Positions 36,096 through 45,335 of a DNA stretch of 64,000 nucleotides are shown here, piece after piece. This stretch comes from Collinsella aerofaciens (GTDB taxonomy: Bacteria > Actinomycetota > Coriobacteriia > Coriobacteriales > Coriobacteriaceae): contig NZ_CP024160.1 of NCBI RefSeq assembly GCF_002736145.1, positions 1,860,001 to 1,924,000 on the forward strand. The letters are read 5' to 3'. A model generated the notes under the pieces. The model saw only the letters and a list, made by a program, of their open reading frames with translations, ran no database searches and was not told where the DNA came from. The translations under genes were made by a program, and so were the position numbers. The number at the start of each line of letters is the position of its first letter. Positions within the stretch are counted from its first letter, which is position 1.

Positions 36096-36938
36096 CTACG
36101 CGATGGTTGCGCTGTAGGAGGCGACGTCCTCGTAGGAATCGGTCAGGTAGGCGTCGATGCCGATGGTCGTGTTGACCAGGTCGTCAAGGCTGTCAAGCTC
36201 GCCGCTCGAGAACGTGAATTCCTCGGTGGCGTTGGTGCCGGGCATCAGGTGAGCCGAGAACCAGGGTTCCTTCATGGTGCCGTTGACGTTGGTCTTGCCG
36301 GAAGGAGCGTAGAAGGTCAGGTCCTTGTCGCTCTTGTTGGTGATGTTGACGACAAAACCGATGTCGCCCCACTCGTCCTTGAACTTCTCGGTGATGGTTA
36401 TGGTGCACAGGTCGTCATCGGCAACGGTGACGGCGGGGGAGATTTCAATCTTCTGGACGTCGTCGTCTTCGACGGCCTCGTCGATCTCTTCTTCCTTCTC
36501 GGCCGCCTCGCGATCCTTCTTCACCGTGCCGGACAGGTCCTTGTCGGACTTGGTAAAGACAAGATTGCCGTCATCCTCTTCGAGGATGAGCTTGCCGTCC
36601 TTGAGCTTCATGTCATGCGACTCGTCTTCGGCGGTGATGGTTACGGTGGTGGCGTCCTTTGCCTCCCATTTAAGGTCGACGACTTCAAGGAACAGGTCGA
36701 GGGCGCCTGTACCGTCCTCATCGAGAATCAGGACGCAGTGCACACCCCAATCCTCGAGCATCTTCATGTACTCATCGGTCAGTTCTTCGCCCTCCAGGGT
36801 TCCACCCGAGAGTTCCCAGCTGCCGACGAAGTTGGCCTTGGGGTCTTTGCCGCCGCCGCTGCAGCCCGTCAGGGCAAAGGCGAGCGCAAGGACGCATGTC
36901 AGAAATGCGAGTACGGACTTTTTGAACGTTGTCTTCAT
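36096..36938 (-). CDS. Secreted lipoprotein of unknown function
   Basis: 280 aa. A signal peptide with a lipobox (LAFALTGC, Cys at about 26) is followed by GGGKDPKANFVGSWEL. Two beta-rich segments are visible: one with repeated lipocalin/DUF4-type strands (about 38-140) and a C-terminal DUF5067-like region (DLCTITITEKFKDEWGDIGFVVNITNKSDKDLTF split over strands). A charged Lys/Glu/Asp linker joins them. ATG 36938 has AAGGAGGAC upstream, a perfect Shine-Dalgarno. It is the last gene of the leftward zinc-ribbon cluster. Confidence 0.8.
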   Translation of the reverse strand: MKTTFKKSVLAFLTCVLALAFALTGCSGGGKDPKANFVGSWELSGGTLEGEELTDEYMKMLEDWGVHCVLILDEDGTGALDLFLEVVDLKWEAKDATTVTITAEDESHDMKLKDGKLILEEDDGNLVFTKSDKDLSGTVKKDREAAEKEEEIDEAVEDDDVQKIEISPAVTVADDDLCTITITEKFKDEWGDIGFVVNITNKSDKDLTFYAPSGKTNVNGTMKEPWFSAHLMPGTNATEEFTFSSGELDSLDDLVNTTIGIDAYLTDSYEDVASYSATIA

Positions 36939-37018
36939 GGTGTCCTCCTTTATCGAACGAAACCCATAGAAGCAAATGCGGGGGTGGCGGATCCCCCGCC
37001 AATTACCAGATAGAGGGG

Positions 37019-38260
37019 CTAGGGCCTGGGCGTTCCGCAGTTGCTGCAGAACTTGCCGCCGTTTTCGCTGCCGCAGTTGGGGCAGAACCACTTGGCCGGT
37101 GCCGGGGCGGGTGCGGGACTGCCACACTCGGAGCAGAACTTGCCGGTGTTGGTGGCGCCGCAGCTGCAGGTCCATGTGCCGGCCGCGGGGGCAGCGGCAG
37201 GAGCCGGTGCGGGGGCGGGTGCCGGAGCCGGCTGCGGGGCGGCCTGCTGCTGTGCCTGGCCGGCGGCGAACAGCTGGCTGGCGTTCATGCCGCCCATGCC
37301 ACCTGCCATGCCCATGCCCATAAAGCCTGCCATCGCGCCGTTGGGATTGGCGGCTGCCGCGCGCATTGCGTCGCTCTGGGCGCTGGCAATGTTGGCTGCC
37401 GCCATGGTGGGATCGCGCATGACCGCGGCTTTCTGCAGATCCTTGATCATCTGCTCGTCCTCTTGTGAGGCGGCGATGGAGTTGACGCCAAAGCTCACAA
37501 TCTCGACGCCGCGCAGGTCACGCCAATCGGCAGAGAGGACCTCGTTGAGCGCGCGGGCGAGCTCGGTGGTGTGGCCGGGGATGGCGCTGTAGCGGATGCC
37601 CATTTCCGAGATCTTGGCAAAGGCGGGCTGCAGGGCGGTGAGCAGCTCGGACTTAAGCTGGCTGTCGATCTTGTCGCGCGTGTAGCTATCGGTCACGTTG
37701 CCGCACACGTTGGTGTAGAACAGCAGCGGGTTGGTGATGCGGTACGAGTACTCGCCGTTGCAGCGCACGGAGATGTCAACGTCCAGGCCAATGTTGTTAT
37801 CGACCACGCGGAAGGGCACGGGCGAGGCGGTGCCGTACTTGTTGCCGATGATCTCCTTGGTGTTGATGAAGTAGACGCGCTGGTCCTTGCCCGCGTCGCC
37901 GCCAAAGGTAAAGCGGCTGCCGATATTGGCGAAGGTCTCCTTGATGGAATCGCCTAGGTTGCCGCTAAAGACGCTCGGCTCGCTGCCGGTATCGAAGACG
38001 AACTCACCGGGCTCCAGTGCGACTTCGATGATCTTGCCGTTTTGCACCACGAGCATGCCCTGGCCGTCGTTGACGGCGATGACGGAGCCGTTGGAGATGA
38101 CGTTGTCCTCGCCGCGCGTGTTGGAGCTGCGGCCACCGGTGCGTTTGCTGCCCTTGCAGGCCAAGACGTCAGCAGGCATCGATTCGCAGTAGATAAATTC
38201 CTTCCACTGGTCGGCCATGACGCCGCCGGCAGCTCCCAATCCAGCTTTCAAGAGTCCCAT
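37019..38260 (-). CDS. SPFH-domain protein with C-terminal zinc ribbons
   Basis: 413 aa. The first ~290 residues form an SPFH/virion-core-like domain (QWKEFIYCESMPADVLACKG; later VYFINTKEIIGNKYGT). A Met/Gly/Ala-rich linker and Ala-Pro repeats follow, then two zinc ribbons (CSCGATNTGKFCSECG and CPNCGSENGGKFCSNCG). It resembles Bacillus subtilis YdjI, which acts with PspA and YdjG at the membrane under envelope stress. The cluster 36096-40393 holds two more zinc-ribbon proteins but no PspA. Confidence 0.85.
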   Translation of the reverse strand: MGLLKAGLGAAGGVMADQWKEFIYCESMPADVLACKGSKRTGGRSSNTRGEDNVISNGSVIAVNDGQGMLVVQNGKIIEVALEPGEFVFDTGSEPSVFSGNLGDSIKETFANIGSRFTFGGDAGKDQRVYFINTKEIIGNKYGTASPVPFRVVDNNIGLDVDISVRCNGEYSYRITNPLLFYTNVCGNVTDSYTRDKIDSQLKSELLTALQPAFAKISEMGIRYSAIPGHTTELARALNEVLSADWRDLRGVEIVSFGVNSIAASQEDEQMIKDLQKAAVMRDPTMAAANIASAQSDAMRAAAANPNGAMAGFMGMGMAGGMGGMNASQLFAAGQAQQQAAPQPAPAPAPAPAPAAAPAAGTWTCSCGATNTGKFCSECGSPAPAPAPAKWFCPNCGSENGGKFCSNCGTPRP

Positions 38261-38308
38261 GGTGATCTTCCTTTCTCGTCAAAGGCCGGGTGGTATTGGT
38301 TGGATTGC

Positions 38309-39631
38309 TTAGTCGTCCTTGTCGTCTTTCATGACAACGGTGGTCTCGGTGTGGCTGAAGGTGTCGTGCTTCTCGGTCAGGTCGAGCTCGCCGCAGTACT
38401 CGTCGGCGTGGGTGGCCTCGTTGGCCGTCTTGAGCTGGCCTACCAGTAGCACGTCTCCGATAATCACGATGATCAGCGGCGCGATGATGTTGATGAGGAT
38501 GCCCTCGATATCAAAGGCGAGGTAATCCGGATCGAAGGCGTTCTCGCCCATAAAGAGAATCTGGGAGAGGACAAATCCGATCACAAAGAACAGCACCGAG
38601 GCGATGGCGAGCTTGGGCTTGGAGCAGGGGAGCTCGCCGACCAAGCGGCCGGTCTGGCCGTTCATGGCAAACAGGTAGCTCTTGCCGTTCCACGAGGTGG
38701 AGAGCATCCAGACGGGGAACAGGGCGTAGTCGCTGTCTTCCCAGGTGTAGTCGAGCTGCTTGCTTTCGACCGTGGCATCGTCGTATTCGTCGACGACGGT
38801 CTCGCGCAGGGCCGAGATCGTGCTCTCCTCCATGCGGCGCTCGGCGCGCGCCTTGCACGTCTCGCAATCCTCATCGTAACGGTTGGCGATGTAGCCGGGC
38901 ATATAGGCGACCGAGAACGGGCGCAACGCGTCGTAGTCAAACGGCTCGATGGCGTCCATGTGGCCGTCGGGCATCTTGGACGATCCGTCGACGGGCACGC
39001 GCTTAAACGAGATATTGCCCTTGCGGTAGGCATCGTAGTGGTCGGTGGTCGTGACGGTGCGGTCGGATTCCTCGGTCACGGTCTCGTTGGTCGCGTCAAA
39101 GTACACTTCGCCGTCAACGCGGGCGCCGTAGAGCCAAAACGGCACGTAGACACCTTGGACCTCGTCGATGTGGTTGCCGGTGACAAAGCTCTTGGGCAGC
39201 AAGATTTTGCCCTTGTAGTGTTCCTTGAGTGCGGCCGTGACGTCGTCGCGCCCGAGCTTAAACGGAATCACCAGGTCGGGCGAGAAGTCGCCAGAGAGCT
39301 GGCCGGGCGCCACGGCGGAGTTACCGCAGTACGGGCAGGTGGTGACGGCGACGGTGCCGTCGGACACGAGCTCGGCGCCGCACGACGAGCAGATGTAGCC
39401 GGCGTTTTGGGCGAGCTCCTGCACCGCGTCGTCGGCAGCAGGTTTGGGAGCTGCGGCTGCGGCATCGGCTTTGGCATCTGACTTGTCCTGGCGCTCGCGA
39501 TAGAGGGCCTCGACTTCTTCGACTTCAAAGCGTGAGTCACAGTAGTCGCAGACAAGCTTTTGCTCGGCGCTGGCAAAATGCAGGGGACCACCGCAGGCGG
39601 GGCACTGATAGTTAACGCTCTCGAAGGCCAT
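38309..39631 (-). CDS. Zinc-ribbon membrane protein (YdjG-like)
   Basis: 440 aa. Two N-terminal zinc ribbons (CPACGGPLHF...CDYCDSRF, and CSSCGAELV...CPYCGN) are followed by a beta-rich domain and two membrane helices (about 345-410). A CETCKAR motif lies in the middle. The arrangement matches TFIIB-type zinc-ribbon proteins encoded beside SPFH proteins. Function is unknown; a membrane-stress assembly with the product of 37019 is likely. Confidence 0.8.
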   Translation of the reverse strand: MAFESVNYQCPACGGPLHFASAEQKLVCDYCDSRFEVEEVEALYRERQDKSDAKADAAAAAPKPAADDAVQELAQNAGYICSSCGAELVSDGTVAVTTCPYCGNSAVAPGQLSGDFSPDLVIPFKLGRDDVTAALKEHYKGKILLPKSFVTGNHIDEVQGVYVPFWLYGARVDGEVYFDATNETVTEESDRTVTTTDHYDAYRKGNISFKRVPVDGSSKMPDGHMDAIEPFDYDALRPFSVAYMPGYIANRYDEDCETCKARAERRMEESTISALRETVVDEYDDATVESKQLDYTWEDSDYALFPVWMLSTSWNGKSYLFAMNGQTGRLVGELPCSKPKLAIASVLFFVIGFVLSQILFMGENAFDPDYLAFDIEGILINIIAPLIIVIIGDVLLVGQLKTANEATHADEYCGELDLTEKHDTFSHTETTVVMKDDKDD

Positions 39632-39655
39632 GATCGGTCCTTTCCGTGCCGGAGG

Positions 39656-40393
39656 CTATGCGCCGATGGCGCCGCCGCAGTATTCGCAGCGCCCACTGGC
39701 ATCGGGAATGGTGGTTGCACCGCAGAAGGGGCAGGTGACCGCGGTCTTGGGGGCCTTGGCGGCCACGACGCTGTCGCGCGTTTCCTGGCGCAGCTGCACC
39801 AGCGCATCGCGGACTTCGGTTGCCTGGCGCTTGGCCTCGCGGTACTCGATGGACCCGCGCTGATCGATGGTGGAGTCGTTCACGCACAGGTTGATCTCGG
39901 TAAAGTACGGCGTGTTGACGTGGATGGTCAGATTAAAGTCGTAATCCAGGTCGTAGCGCGGCGGGTTGTAGCTCTCGCGCTCGCCGTCCTTGGTCTCGCG
40001 ATAGATCTCGGTCCGGTGCTCGTCGATATCCATATCGCAGCCGAGTACCTGTGAGAACTCGATGATGTCGGGATTGGCGTCGCGCCAGCGGCTCTGCGAA
40101 GTGATGATCAGCAGGCCCGCGTCCTCATCGAGCATAATGTTGGTGCGCCCGGCCGAGAGTGTGCGCGTGGGGTTGAACGACGCCAGGCGTTCGGCATTGG
40201 CCTCGCGGTAGGCGAGTTGCTCGCGGATATCGTCCGCGGTGCTGGAACGATAGCCGCCAAAGAAGGGGGAGAGCTTGCCGACGCACTCTTTGCACAGGTA
40301 GCCTTCGTTGATCTTGGTCTTTCCCAAAAGCCCCAGCTCGGTACCGCAAATCGCGCACTCTTTCTTCTCGAACATCTTGTCAAAGAAGCCCAT
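39656..40393 (-). CDS. DUF4428-type zinc-ribbon protein
   Basis: 245 aa. An N-terminal DUF4428 zinc finger (CAICGTELGLLGKTKINEGYLCKECVGKL) precedes a beta-rich central domain with a conserved DxDIDEHRTEIY segment and ends in a second zinc ribbon (CPFCGATTIPDASGRCEYCGG). It is the first gene of the leftward cluster and lies 24 bases before the YdjG-like gene. Function unknown. Confidence 0.8.
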   Translation of the reverse strand: MGFFDKMFEKKECAICGTELGLLGKTKINEGYLCKECVGKLSPFFGGYRSSTADDIREQLAYREANAERLASFNPTRTLSAGRTNIMLDEDAGLLIITSQSRWRDANPDIIEFSQVLGCDMDIDEHRTEIYRETKDGERESYNPPRYDLDYDFNLTIHVNTPYFTEINLCVNDSTIDQRGSIEYREAKRQATEVRDALVQLRQETRDSVVAAKAPKTAVTCPFCGATTIPDASGRCEYCGGAIGA

Positions 40394-40521
40394 GGCTGCC
40401 TCCCATCAACAGGTAGCGTGTGTCACTTTTGATGATGGGCGAGCGCGCGATCTTTCACGATACCCAGACGGCTCAACGAGTCTCCACAACTGGGACAGAT
40501 GGCCCATTTTTGACCAGTCGC

Positions 40522-40569
40522 TGGGGACGTACTTAAATGAGTGAAACTACTCATTTAAGTACGTCCCCA
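40522..40569. repeat. Palindromic repeat family A, complete copy
   Basis: Two perfect 21-base arms (40522-40542 and 40549-40569; core GACGTACTTAAATGAGT) around a 6-base loop. This is the most complete copy of the family in the window. Confidence 0.85.
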
Positions 40570-40586
40570 ATGAGTGCTCGCAGAAT

Positions 40587-40650
40587 GAGAGTGGATAATC
40601 TCCCGTTTTTGGCCTGCTTGTGGGCTCAAAGTGGGAGATTATCCACTCTC
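40587..40650. repeat. Palindromic repeat family B, copy 1
   Basis: GAGAGTGGATAATCTCCC (40587-40604) and its perfect inverted copy (40633-40650) enclose a conserved 28-base loop with TTTTTGGCC. A conserved tail (CGTCCAAAAATCCCCGCTCG) follows to about 40681. Confidence 0.85.
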
Positions 40651-40690
40651 GTCATTTGGACGTCCAAAAATCCCCGCTCGTTTGGCACTT

Positions 40691-40730
40691 GGGGACGTTC
40701 CTTTTGTGCCGGCACCTGGGGACACTCCTT
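40691..40730 (+). repeat. Intergenic repeat family F, copy 2
   Basis: Inverse-orientation match of 8021-8060, with the central GTGCCGGCAC palindrome. Confidence 0.6.
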
Positions 40731-40981
40731 GCCTGGGGGCTACCTCTAAACGGGAGGCGGCGTCGGCCGCGCAGGGGATCGACCGTTCACCGATTAATGC
40801 CGACCGTTCGCCAGGCGCGGCCACAATTCCGCTATTAAAGCGATTCAATGACGCTTAAATAACAGTCAGAGCTCAGCTTGAGTGCGACTCCCTTCGAGGC
40901 ATGATCGGGCGGCTCGTCGATTTGCGCCCGCGCATGCACGCCATGCGCCGCCGTAGAACGCCGTTGCCGAAGGGAAGAACT

Positions 40982-41824
40982 GTGAAGGTCGTCAAGCGAA
41001 TCAACAACAACGCAGTTATGTGCACCGACTCAAAGGGTCGAAGCGTCGTTGCGTTTGGCAAGGGCATCGCCTTCGCTATCGACAAGGAGACGGGCGACCT
41101 GCCGCTCGCCGCTATCGAGCGCACCTTCTACAACGTGGACGAACATTACCTGGCGCTTCTCGAAGAGCTATCGCCCCGCGTGCTCGCGGTCTCTGCCGAA
41201 ATCATTCAGGCCGCCGACCTGGAGCTCCCCTACGAACTCAGTCACAACGCCGTGCTCGCCCTTGCAGACCACATTACTTTTGCCCTGCAGCGCGCCAAGC
41301 GCGGCATTACCGTGCAGATGCCGCTCGCCTATGACGTGGCGCAGATGTATCCCATCGAGTACAAGGTGGGCGTTTTTGCCCTCAGGCGCATCTTCGATGG
41401 CCTCAATGTGGAGCTTGCAGAGAGCGAGGGCGTGGGGATCGCCATGTGCCTGCTCAACGCGCGTCTGGCACCCGAGAACGAGGCCGAAACCGACGCCGAG
41501 GCCCGCGAGGATGAACGTCTCATTGGCGCTATCATCGCAAGGATCGAGAAAACCTACGGAATCGAGGTCGACCGCCACGGCTTTGAGTTTGCACGCTTCG
41601 CTACCCATATCCACTATTTGTTTGGGCGTATCCGTACCGGTGAGCCCATGAACACCGACGGCGCGGAGCTTTACGGAACCGTGCGCGGCGAGATGGGCCG
41701 TTCGGCTGAGGTTCTCGACTACGCCTGTGTCCTTATCGAGGAACATTTTGGATGCCAGATCAGCGACTCCGAGAAGCTATACGTGCTCATGCACATTCAT
41801 CGTATCTCGCACCCCCGGGTGTAG
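40982..41824 (+). CDS. BglG/LicT-family PTS antiterminator
   Basis: 280 aa. Co-antiterminator domain (VKVVKRINNNAVMCTDSKGRSVVAFGKG split over the first 55 residues) and two PTS regulation domains (LADHITFALQRAKRG; LMHIHRI). GTG 40982 aligns with the start of the paralogue at 25927 and has GAAGGGAAG upstream; an upstream extension to 40901 is open but unlike the family. It pairs with the EIIBC gene at 41983 as its probable target. Confidence 0.92.
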   Translation: MKVVKRINNNAVMCTDSKGRSVVAFGKGIAFAIDKETGDLPLAAIERTFYNVDEHYLALLEELSPRVLAVSAEIIQAADLELPYELSHNAVLALADHITFALQRAKRGITVQMPLAYDVAQMYPIEYKVGVFALRRIFDGLNVELAESEGVGIAMCLLNARLAPENEAETDAEAREDERLIGAIIARIEKTYGIEVDRHGFEFARFATHIHYLFGRIRTGEPMNTDGAELYGTVRGEMGRSAEVLDYACVLIEEHFGCQISDSEKLYVLMHIHRISHPRV

Positions 41825-41834
41825 ATATACCGCA

Positions 41835-41865
41835 GCAGCGTCGGTTATCGCTGCAGGTAAACCGG
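41835..41865 (+). promoter_or_regulatory. Possible RAT-like leader before EIIBC
   Basis: CGGTTATCGCTGCAGGTAAACCG shows the GG...GCAGG-AAACC pattern of RAT sites but is shorter than usual. GCAGCG/CGCTGC (41835-41854) and CGGTT/AACCG (41842-41864) are mutually exclusive stems. The site lies between the antiterminator gene and its transporter gene. Confidence 0.35.
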
Positions 41866-41982
41866 CCTGAGGCCGCCGCGAAGCTCCCCATACCCCTTAC
41901 AAATCGCGGCAGCCGGGCGACGGGTTGTTGAGGGCGCCGTAGAGGTGCCGGCGGGCGGGTCCCGCGAGAAAAGGAGGTCATT

Positions 41983-43404
41983 ATGGCCGACAACAAGAAG
42001 ATTGCCGAGGACGTGCTTGCAGCCGTCGGCGGCAAGGAGAACGTCTCGGGCGTGACGCACTGCATGACGCGTCTGCGTTTCACGCTCAAGGACAACGGTA
42101 TCCCCGATACCAATAAGGTCAAGAAGATCAAGGGTGTCATCGGCGCCCAGGAGTCGGGCGGCCAGTACCAGGTCATCATCGGCCAGAACGTGCCCAAGGT
42201 CTATGACGAGGTGTGTGCAATGGGCGGCTTTGCCAAGAGCGCCGCAATCGACGAGAACCTCGATGCACCTAAGCAAAAGCTCACGCCCAAGGTGATCGGC
42301 AACAACATCCTCAACTACCTGTCCGGCTCCATGGTGGCGTTGATCCCCATCTTGATGGCCGGTGGCCTGTTCAAGTGTATCGGCACTCTCATCGGTCCGC
42401 AGGTCTTTAACCTGGTGCCCGAGACTGATCCCACCTACCTGCTGTTCTACACCTACCTGTTTGACGCGGCCATGTACCTGCTGCCGGTCTATCTGGGCTA
42501 CAGCGCGGCCAAGAAGATCGGCGCCAGCCCCGTTCTCGGCATGTTCTGCGGCGGTATCCTCATCTGCCCCGACATCGTGGCGCTCGCCCAGAGCGGCGAG
42601 ACCTCGCTCACGGTCTATGGCATCAGCGCTCCGCTGCAGAACTACCAGCAGACCGTCCTGCCGATCTTGCTTTCGGTCGCCGCACTCTACTGGGTCGAGA
42701 AGTTTTTTAAGAAGATTGTGCCGGACGTTCTGTCTACCGTCTTTACGCCGTTCTTTACGATGGTCGTTATGGTGCCCATCGAGCTTATCGTGCTTGGTCC
42801 TATCGGCAACGAGCTCGGTAACCTGCTCTCCGCCGTCCTCTTTGGTATGGCGGGCACCGGTATCGGCTTCTACATCGCCATGGCCATCGTCGGCGGCCTG
42901 TGGCAGCTGTTTGTCCTGACCGGTATGCACATCGCCGTGATCATGCCGGCTCTCGCCACCTTTATGGCGTTGGGCGAGGACAAGTTCATCTTTGTTGCGT
43001 CCAACTTTGCCATGATTGCTGTGTGGGGTGCTGTGTTTGGAGCCGCGTTGCGCATTCGCAATAAGGAGGAGAAGGCCCTGACCTTTGGTTATGTCATCTC
43101 GGCTATCCTCGGTGGCGTGACCGAGCCCGCGTTGTTTGGCTGCATCATGCGCTTTAAGCGTATGATTCCCTGCATGGTTATCGGCGGCGCCATCTCTGGT
43201 CTGCTCGCCGGCATTCTGGGCGTGACGCTGGGCATGCCTGGTGCTAACTCCAACTTCCTGGTGTTCCTGGGCTACCTCACCCCGGGCATGGGCAACCTCA
43301 TCAACTTTGGCATCTGCTTTGCCGTGGCCTTTATCGTCTCCGCCGTGCTCGCCTTCTTCTTTGGCATCACCGAGGCCGACCAGGCCGAGCTTGACGAGGA
43401 GTAA
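41983..43404 (+). CDS. PTS beta-glucoside-type EIIBC
   Basis: 473 aa. IIB domain with Cys27 in HCMTRLRF, then a IIC domain of about 10 helices (GGVTEPALFG signature). No IIA domain. AAAAGGAGG stands 6 bases before ATG 41983. It is close in sequence to the EIIBC at 47298 and more distant from that at 26835. Confidence 0.93.
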   Translation: MADNKKIAEDVLAAVGGKENVSGVTHCMTRLRFTLKDNGIPDTNKVKKIKGVIGAQESGGQYQVIIGQNVPKVYDEVCAMGGFAKSAAIDENLDAPKQKLTPKVIGNNILNYLSGSMVALIPILMAGGLFKCIGTLIGPQVFNLVPETDPTYLLFYTYLFDAAMYLLPVYLGYSAAKKIGASPVLGMFCGGILICPDIVALAQSGETSLTVYGISAPLQNYQQTVLPILLSVAALYWVEKFFKKIVPDVLSTVFTPFFTMVVMVPIELIVLGPIGNELGNLLSAVLFGMAGTGIGFYIAMAIVGGLWQLFVLTGMHIAVIMPALATFMALGEDKFIFVASNFAMIAVWGAVFGAALRIRNKEEKALTFGYVISAILGGVTEPALFGCIMRFKRMIPCMVIGGAISGLLAGILGVTLGMPGANSNFLVFLGYLTPGMGNLINFGICFAVAFIVSAVLAFFFGITEADQAELDEE

Positions 43405-43450
43405 CGCTTCCTACAGGTATTTTTCTCCTCTGGGGGACAGTTCAGCGCAA

Positions 43451-43488
43451 GGGGCACCGCCGGGATATTCCGACGGCGCCCCTTTTTT
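43451..43488 (+). terminator. Intrinsic terminator after EIIBC
   Basis: GGGGCACCGCCG pairs with CGACGGCGCCCC (one bulge) and is followed by TTTTTT. Confidence 0.88.
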
Positions 43489-43512
43489 GGCACTTGGGCG
43501 TTCTTGTCTGAC

Positions 43513-43540
43513 TAGTCATTTAAGTACGTCCCCAATGAGT
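43513..43540. repeat. Palindromic repeat family A, half copy
   Basis: AGTCATTTAAGTACGTCCCC followed by AATGAGT, one arm plus its flank. It is joined directly to family B copy 2, the same order as at 40522-40650. Confidence 0.7.
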
Positions 43541-43551
43541 ACCCGTAGAAT

Positions 43552-43615
43552 GAGAGTGGATAATCTCCCGTTTTTGGCCTGCTTGTGGGCTCAAAGTGGG
43601 AGATTATCCACTCTC
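43552..43615. repeat. Palindromic repeat family B, copy 2
   Basis: GAGAGTGGATAATCTCCC and its perfect inverted copy, the same 28-base loop and the same tail as copy 1, with small changes in the tail (GGGTGTCC for GGACGTCC). Confidence 0.85.
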
Positions 43616-43691
43616 GTCATTTGGGTGTCCAAAAATCCCCGCTCGTTTGGCGCCTGGGGACACTCTTTGTCGAATGTGGGCGTCGCCCTTG

Positions 43692-45203
43692 CTATGCCAC
43701 GGTCACGGCGACCTGAGCGTAGCGGGTGCAGGGGCGCTCGGCGTGCGTCTGCACGGTGAGGGCGAGCACAAAGCGGTCGCCGGGTCGTGCGTCGGCGGGC
43801 ACGATGAAAGCGGTGTCTACCGTGCATTCTTGCCACATCGACAGATCCTGGACGCCTGCATAGCTCGACGGGTCTACGGCGACATCCCAATGCGCATCGA
43901 AGCCCCTGCCGTCGGGGTCGACGATGGTCGCCGCAAGGTCGATGCGCTCGCTGGCTGCGGCGCTGCGGTCGGCCGTGACCTCGACAACATGCGCCGGATG
44001 CGAGCAGATGGCCGGATCATGGGCGCACCATTGCGCGCGGGCGGCAAAGTCTTCCTGATAGGCACGCAGATAGGGATTGAGATTGTCGTCTGAGGGCGTG
44101 CCGATGGCGGCAAAACCGTCAGGTGCACTCGCGTCGGGGTGTCCATCAAGAAACATGCGGCCCAGCAGCGTATCGAAGTCGCGGTCGTCGATACCGCGCA
44201 GGCCAAACGGAAGCAGTGGAATATAGGTCATGCTGTCGCCTTCGGCCATAAAATCGCCGCGCTCAAACTGCACCGCGGGCATGCCTTCCAGGCCCCAATC
44301 CAGACGGGCATGCTTGCCAAACTGAAAGCGCTCGGGCTCGTTTTCGTAGACCTTACCATCGCCATAGAGCATATAGCGTGCCATGAGGGGTCCGTTGCCC
44401 TGCGTGAGATTCCGCTCAGGCCAAGGAGCCTTAAACAGCGGCAGCGTATCGGGCTGAGCTGTTTTGGCGTCGAAATAGTTGCCATACATATAGGGCGTAC
44501 GCCAAAAGATGAGCTCGGGAAAGAGCTCGCGCCCATGGTCGAGCCACGAGTTGTCCTGTCCCACGCCATCGGCAACGCCCATCACGCGCACCTTCTGATA
44601 GACCCGCTGCTGTACGGCGGGCCACTCGGGTGTGGCGCGATAACGCTCGGCAATACTCATGAGGGCGCGAACGATCGTATTCATACCACCCCAGCTGAGC
44701 AGCCACAGCGTGCGCGGGTCATCGTCCATGATGGCATCGGCGATGACGTGAGACCCTTCAGTCTCCTCGCGCGCATCACCCTCAAAGGCAACATTTCCCA
44801 CAAAGGTGCGCTCGATCATCTGGGCGGGCGTGGGAAACGGCGGCTCACCGGCAGCGGCCGCATTTGCCTGCAACTGCGGCCAAGCCTGGGCATATTCATT
44901 GCTCCAGAGGCTCTCAATCCAATGCTCGGGAAACGGACGATACTCACGAAGCTCCCCTGCCAGTGGATCGGGTTCATGAGGCACAACAGCCCACTCATAA
45001 GAGCGCCGCCCTTTGGTCCGCCAATGCGAATTCACCTCGCCGAGCGTATGAACCCCATCCCCAAGAAAGTGATACTGCGAAGCCGTATACACCACAGCCT
45101 GAACATCAAGCAAGTTGAGATACAGAGCCAAATGAACAAGCGAGTTCATATCATCGACTTCCATATCAGTGGTAACAATCACTCGAGTCAACTTCTGGGA
45201 CAT
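43692..45203 (-). CDS. Sde182-like, nucleoside-hydrolase-like domain protein (DUF1593)
   Basis: 503 aa. The N-terminal VIVTTDMEVDDMNSLVHL resembles the metal-binding opening of nucleoside hydrolases, and WGGMNTIVRAL is typical of DUF1593/Sde182 proteins. The C-terminal ~90 residues form a beta-sandwich. The family was named from a cellulose-binding protein; no reaction is established. Unlike many members it has no signal peptide. ATG 45203 (MSQKLTR) has GGAG 9 bases upstream and is preferred to 45227. It is downstream of the esterase at 45470 on the same strand. Confidence 0.8.
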   Translation of the reverse strand: MSQKLTRVIVTTDMEVDDMNSLVHLALYLNLLDVQAVVYTASQYHFLGDGVHTLGEVNSHWRTKGRRSYEWAVVPHEPDPLAGELREYRPFPEHWIESLWSNEYAQAWPQLQANAAAAGEPPFPTPAQMIERTFVGNVAFEGDAREETEGSHVIADAIMDDDPRTLWLLSWGGMNTIVRALMSIAERYRATPEWPAVQQRVYQKVRVMGVADGVGQDNSWLDHGRELFPELIFWRTPYMYGNYFDAKTAQPDTLPLFKAPWPERNLTQGNGPLMARYMLYGDGKVYENEPERFQFGKHARLDWGLEGMPAVQFERGDFMAEGDSMTYIPLLPFGLRGIDDRDFDTLLGRMFLDGHPDASAPDGFAAIGTPSDDNLNPYLRAYQEDFAARAQWCAHDPAICSHPAHVVEVTADRSAAASERIDLAATIVDPDGRGFDAHWDVAVDPSSYAGVQDLSMWQECTVDTAFIVPADARPGDRFVLALTVQTHAERPCTRYAQVAVTVA

Positions 45204-45335
45204 AGGAACAGCTCCAATCAAAATCAATTCAGCCAGTTACGCGCAAGGCAAGACGGGACCCACGCCCCCATCGCCCGCGACCCGGCGGCCCGCCGGAAGC
45301 GGCCGACCAGCGTTTCGAACAACGTTAACTTAGGG

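Larger units (their letters stand above)
40394..40981. other. Gene-free spacer made largely of palindromic repeats
   Basis: The 588 bases between the divergent DUF4428 and antiterminator genes contain repeat families A (40522), B (40587) and F (40691) in a row. No gene is supported here. The last 150 bases before the antiterminator are G+C-rich with several short possible stems but no clear RAT site. Confidence 0.6.

Noticed and set aside
40537-40858. Small plus-strand frames of 70-75 codons in the repeat-filled spacer
   Set aside because: They consist of translated repeat units A, B and F and reappear wherever those repeats occur.
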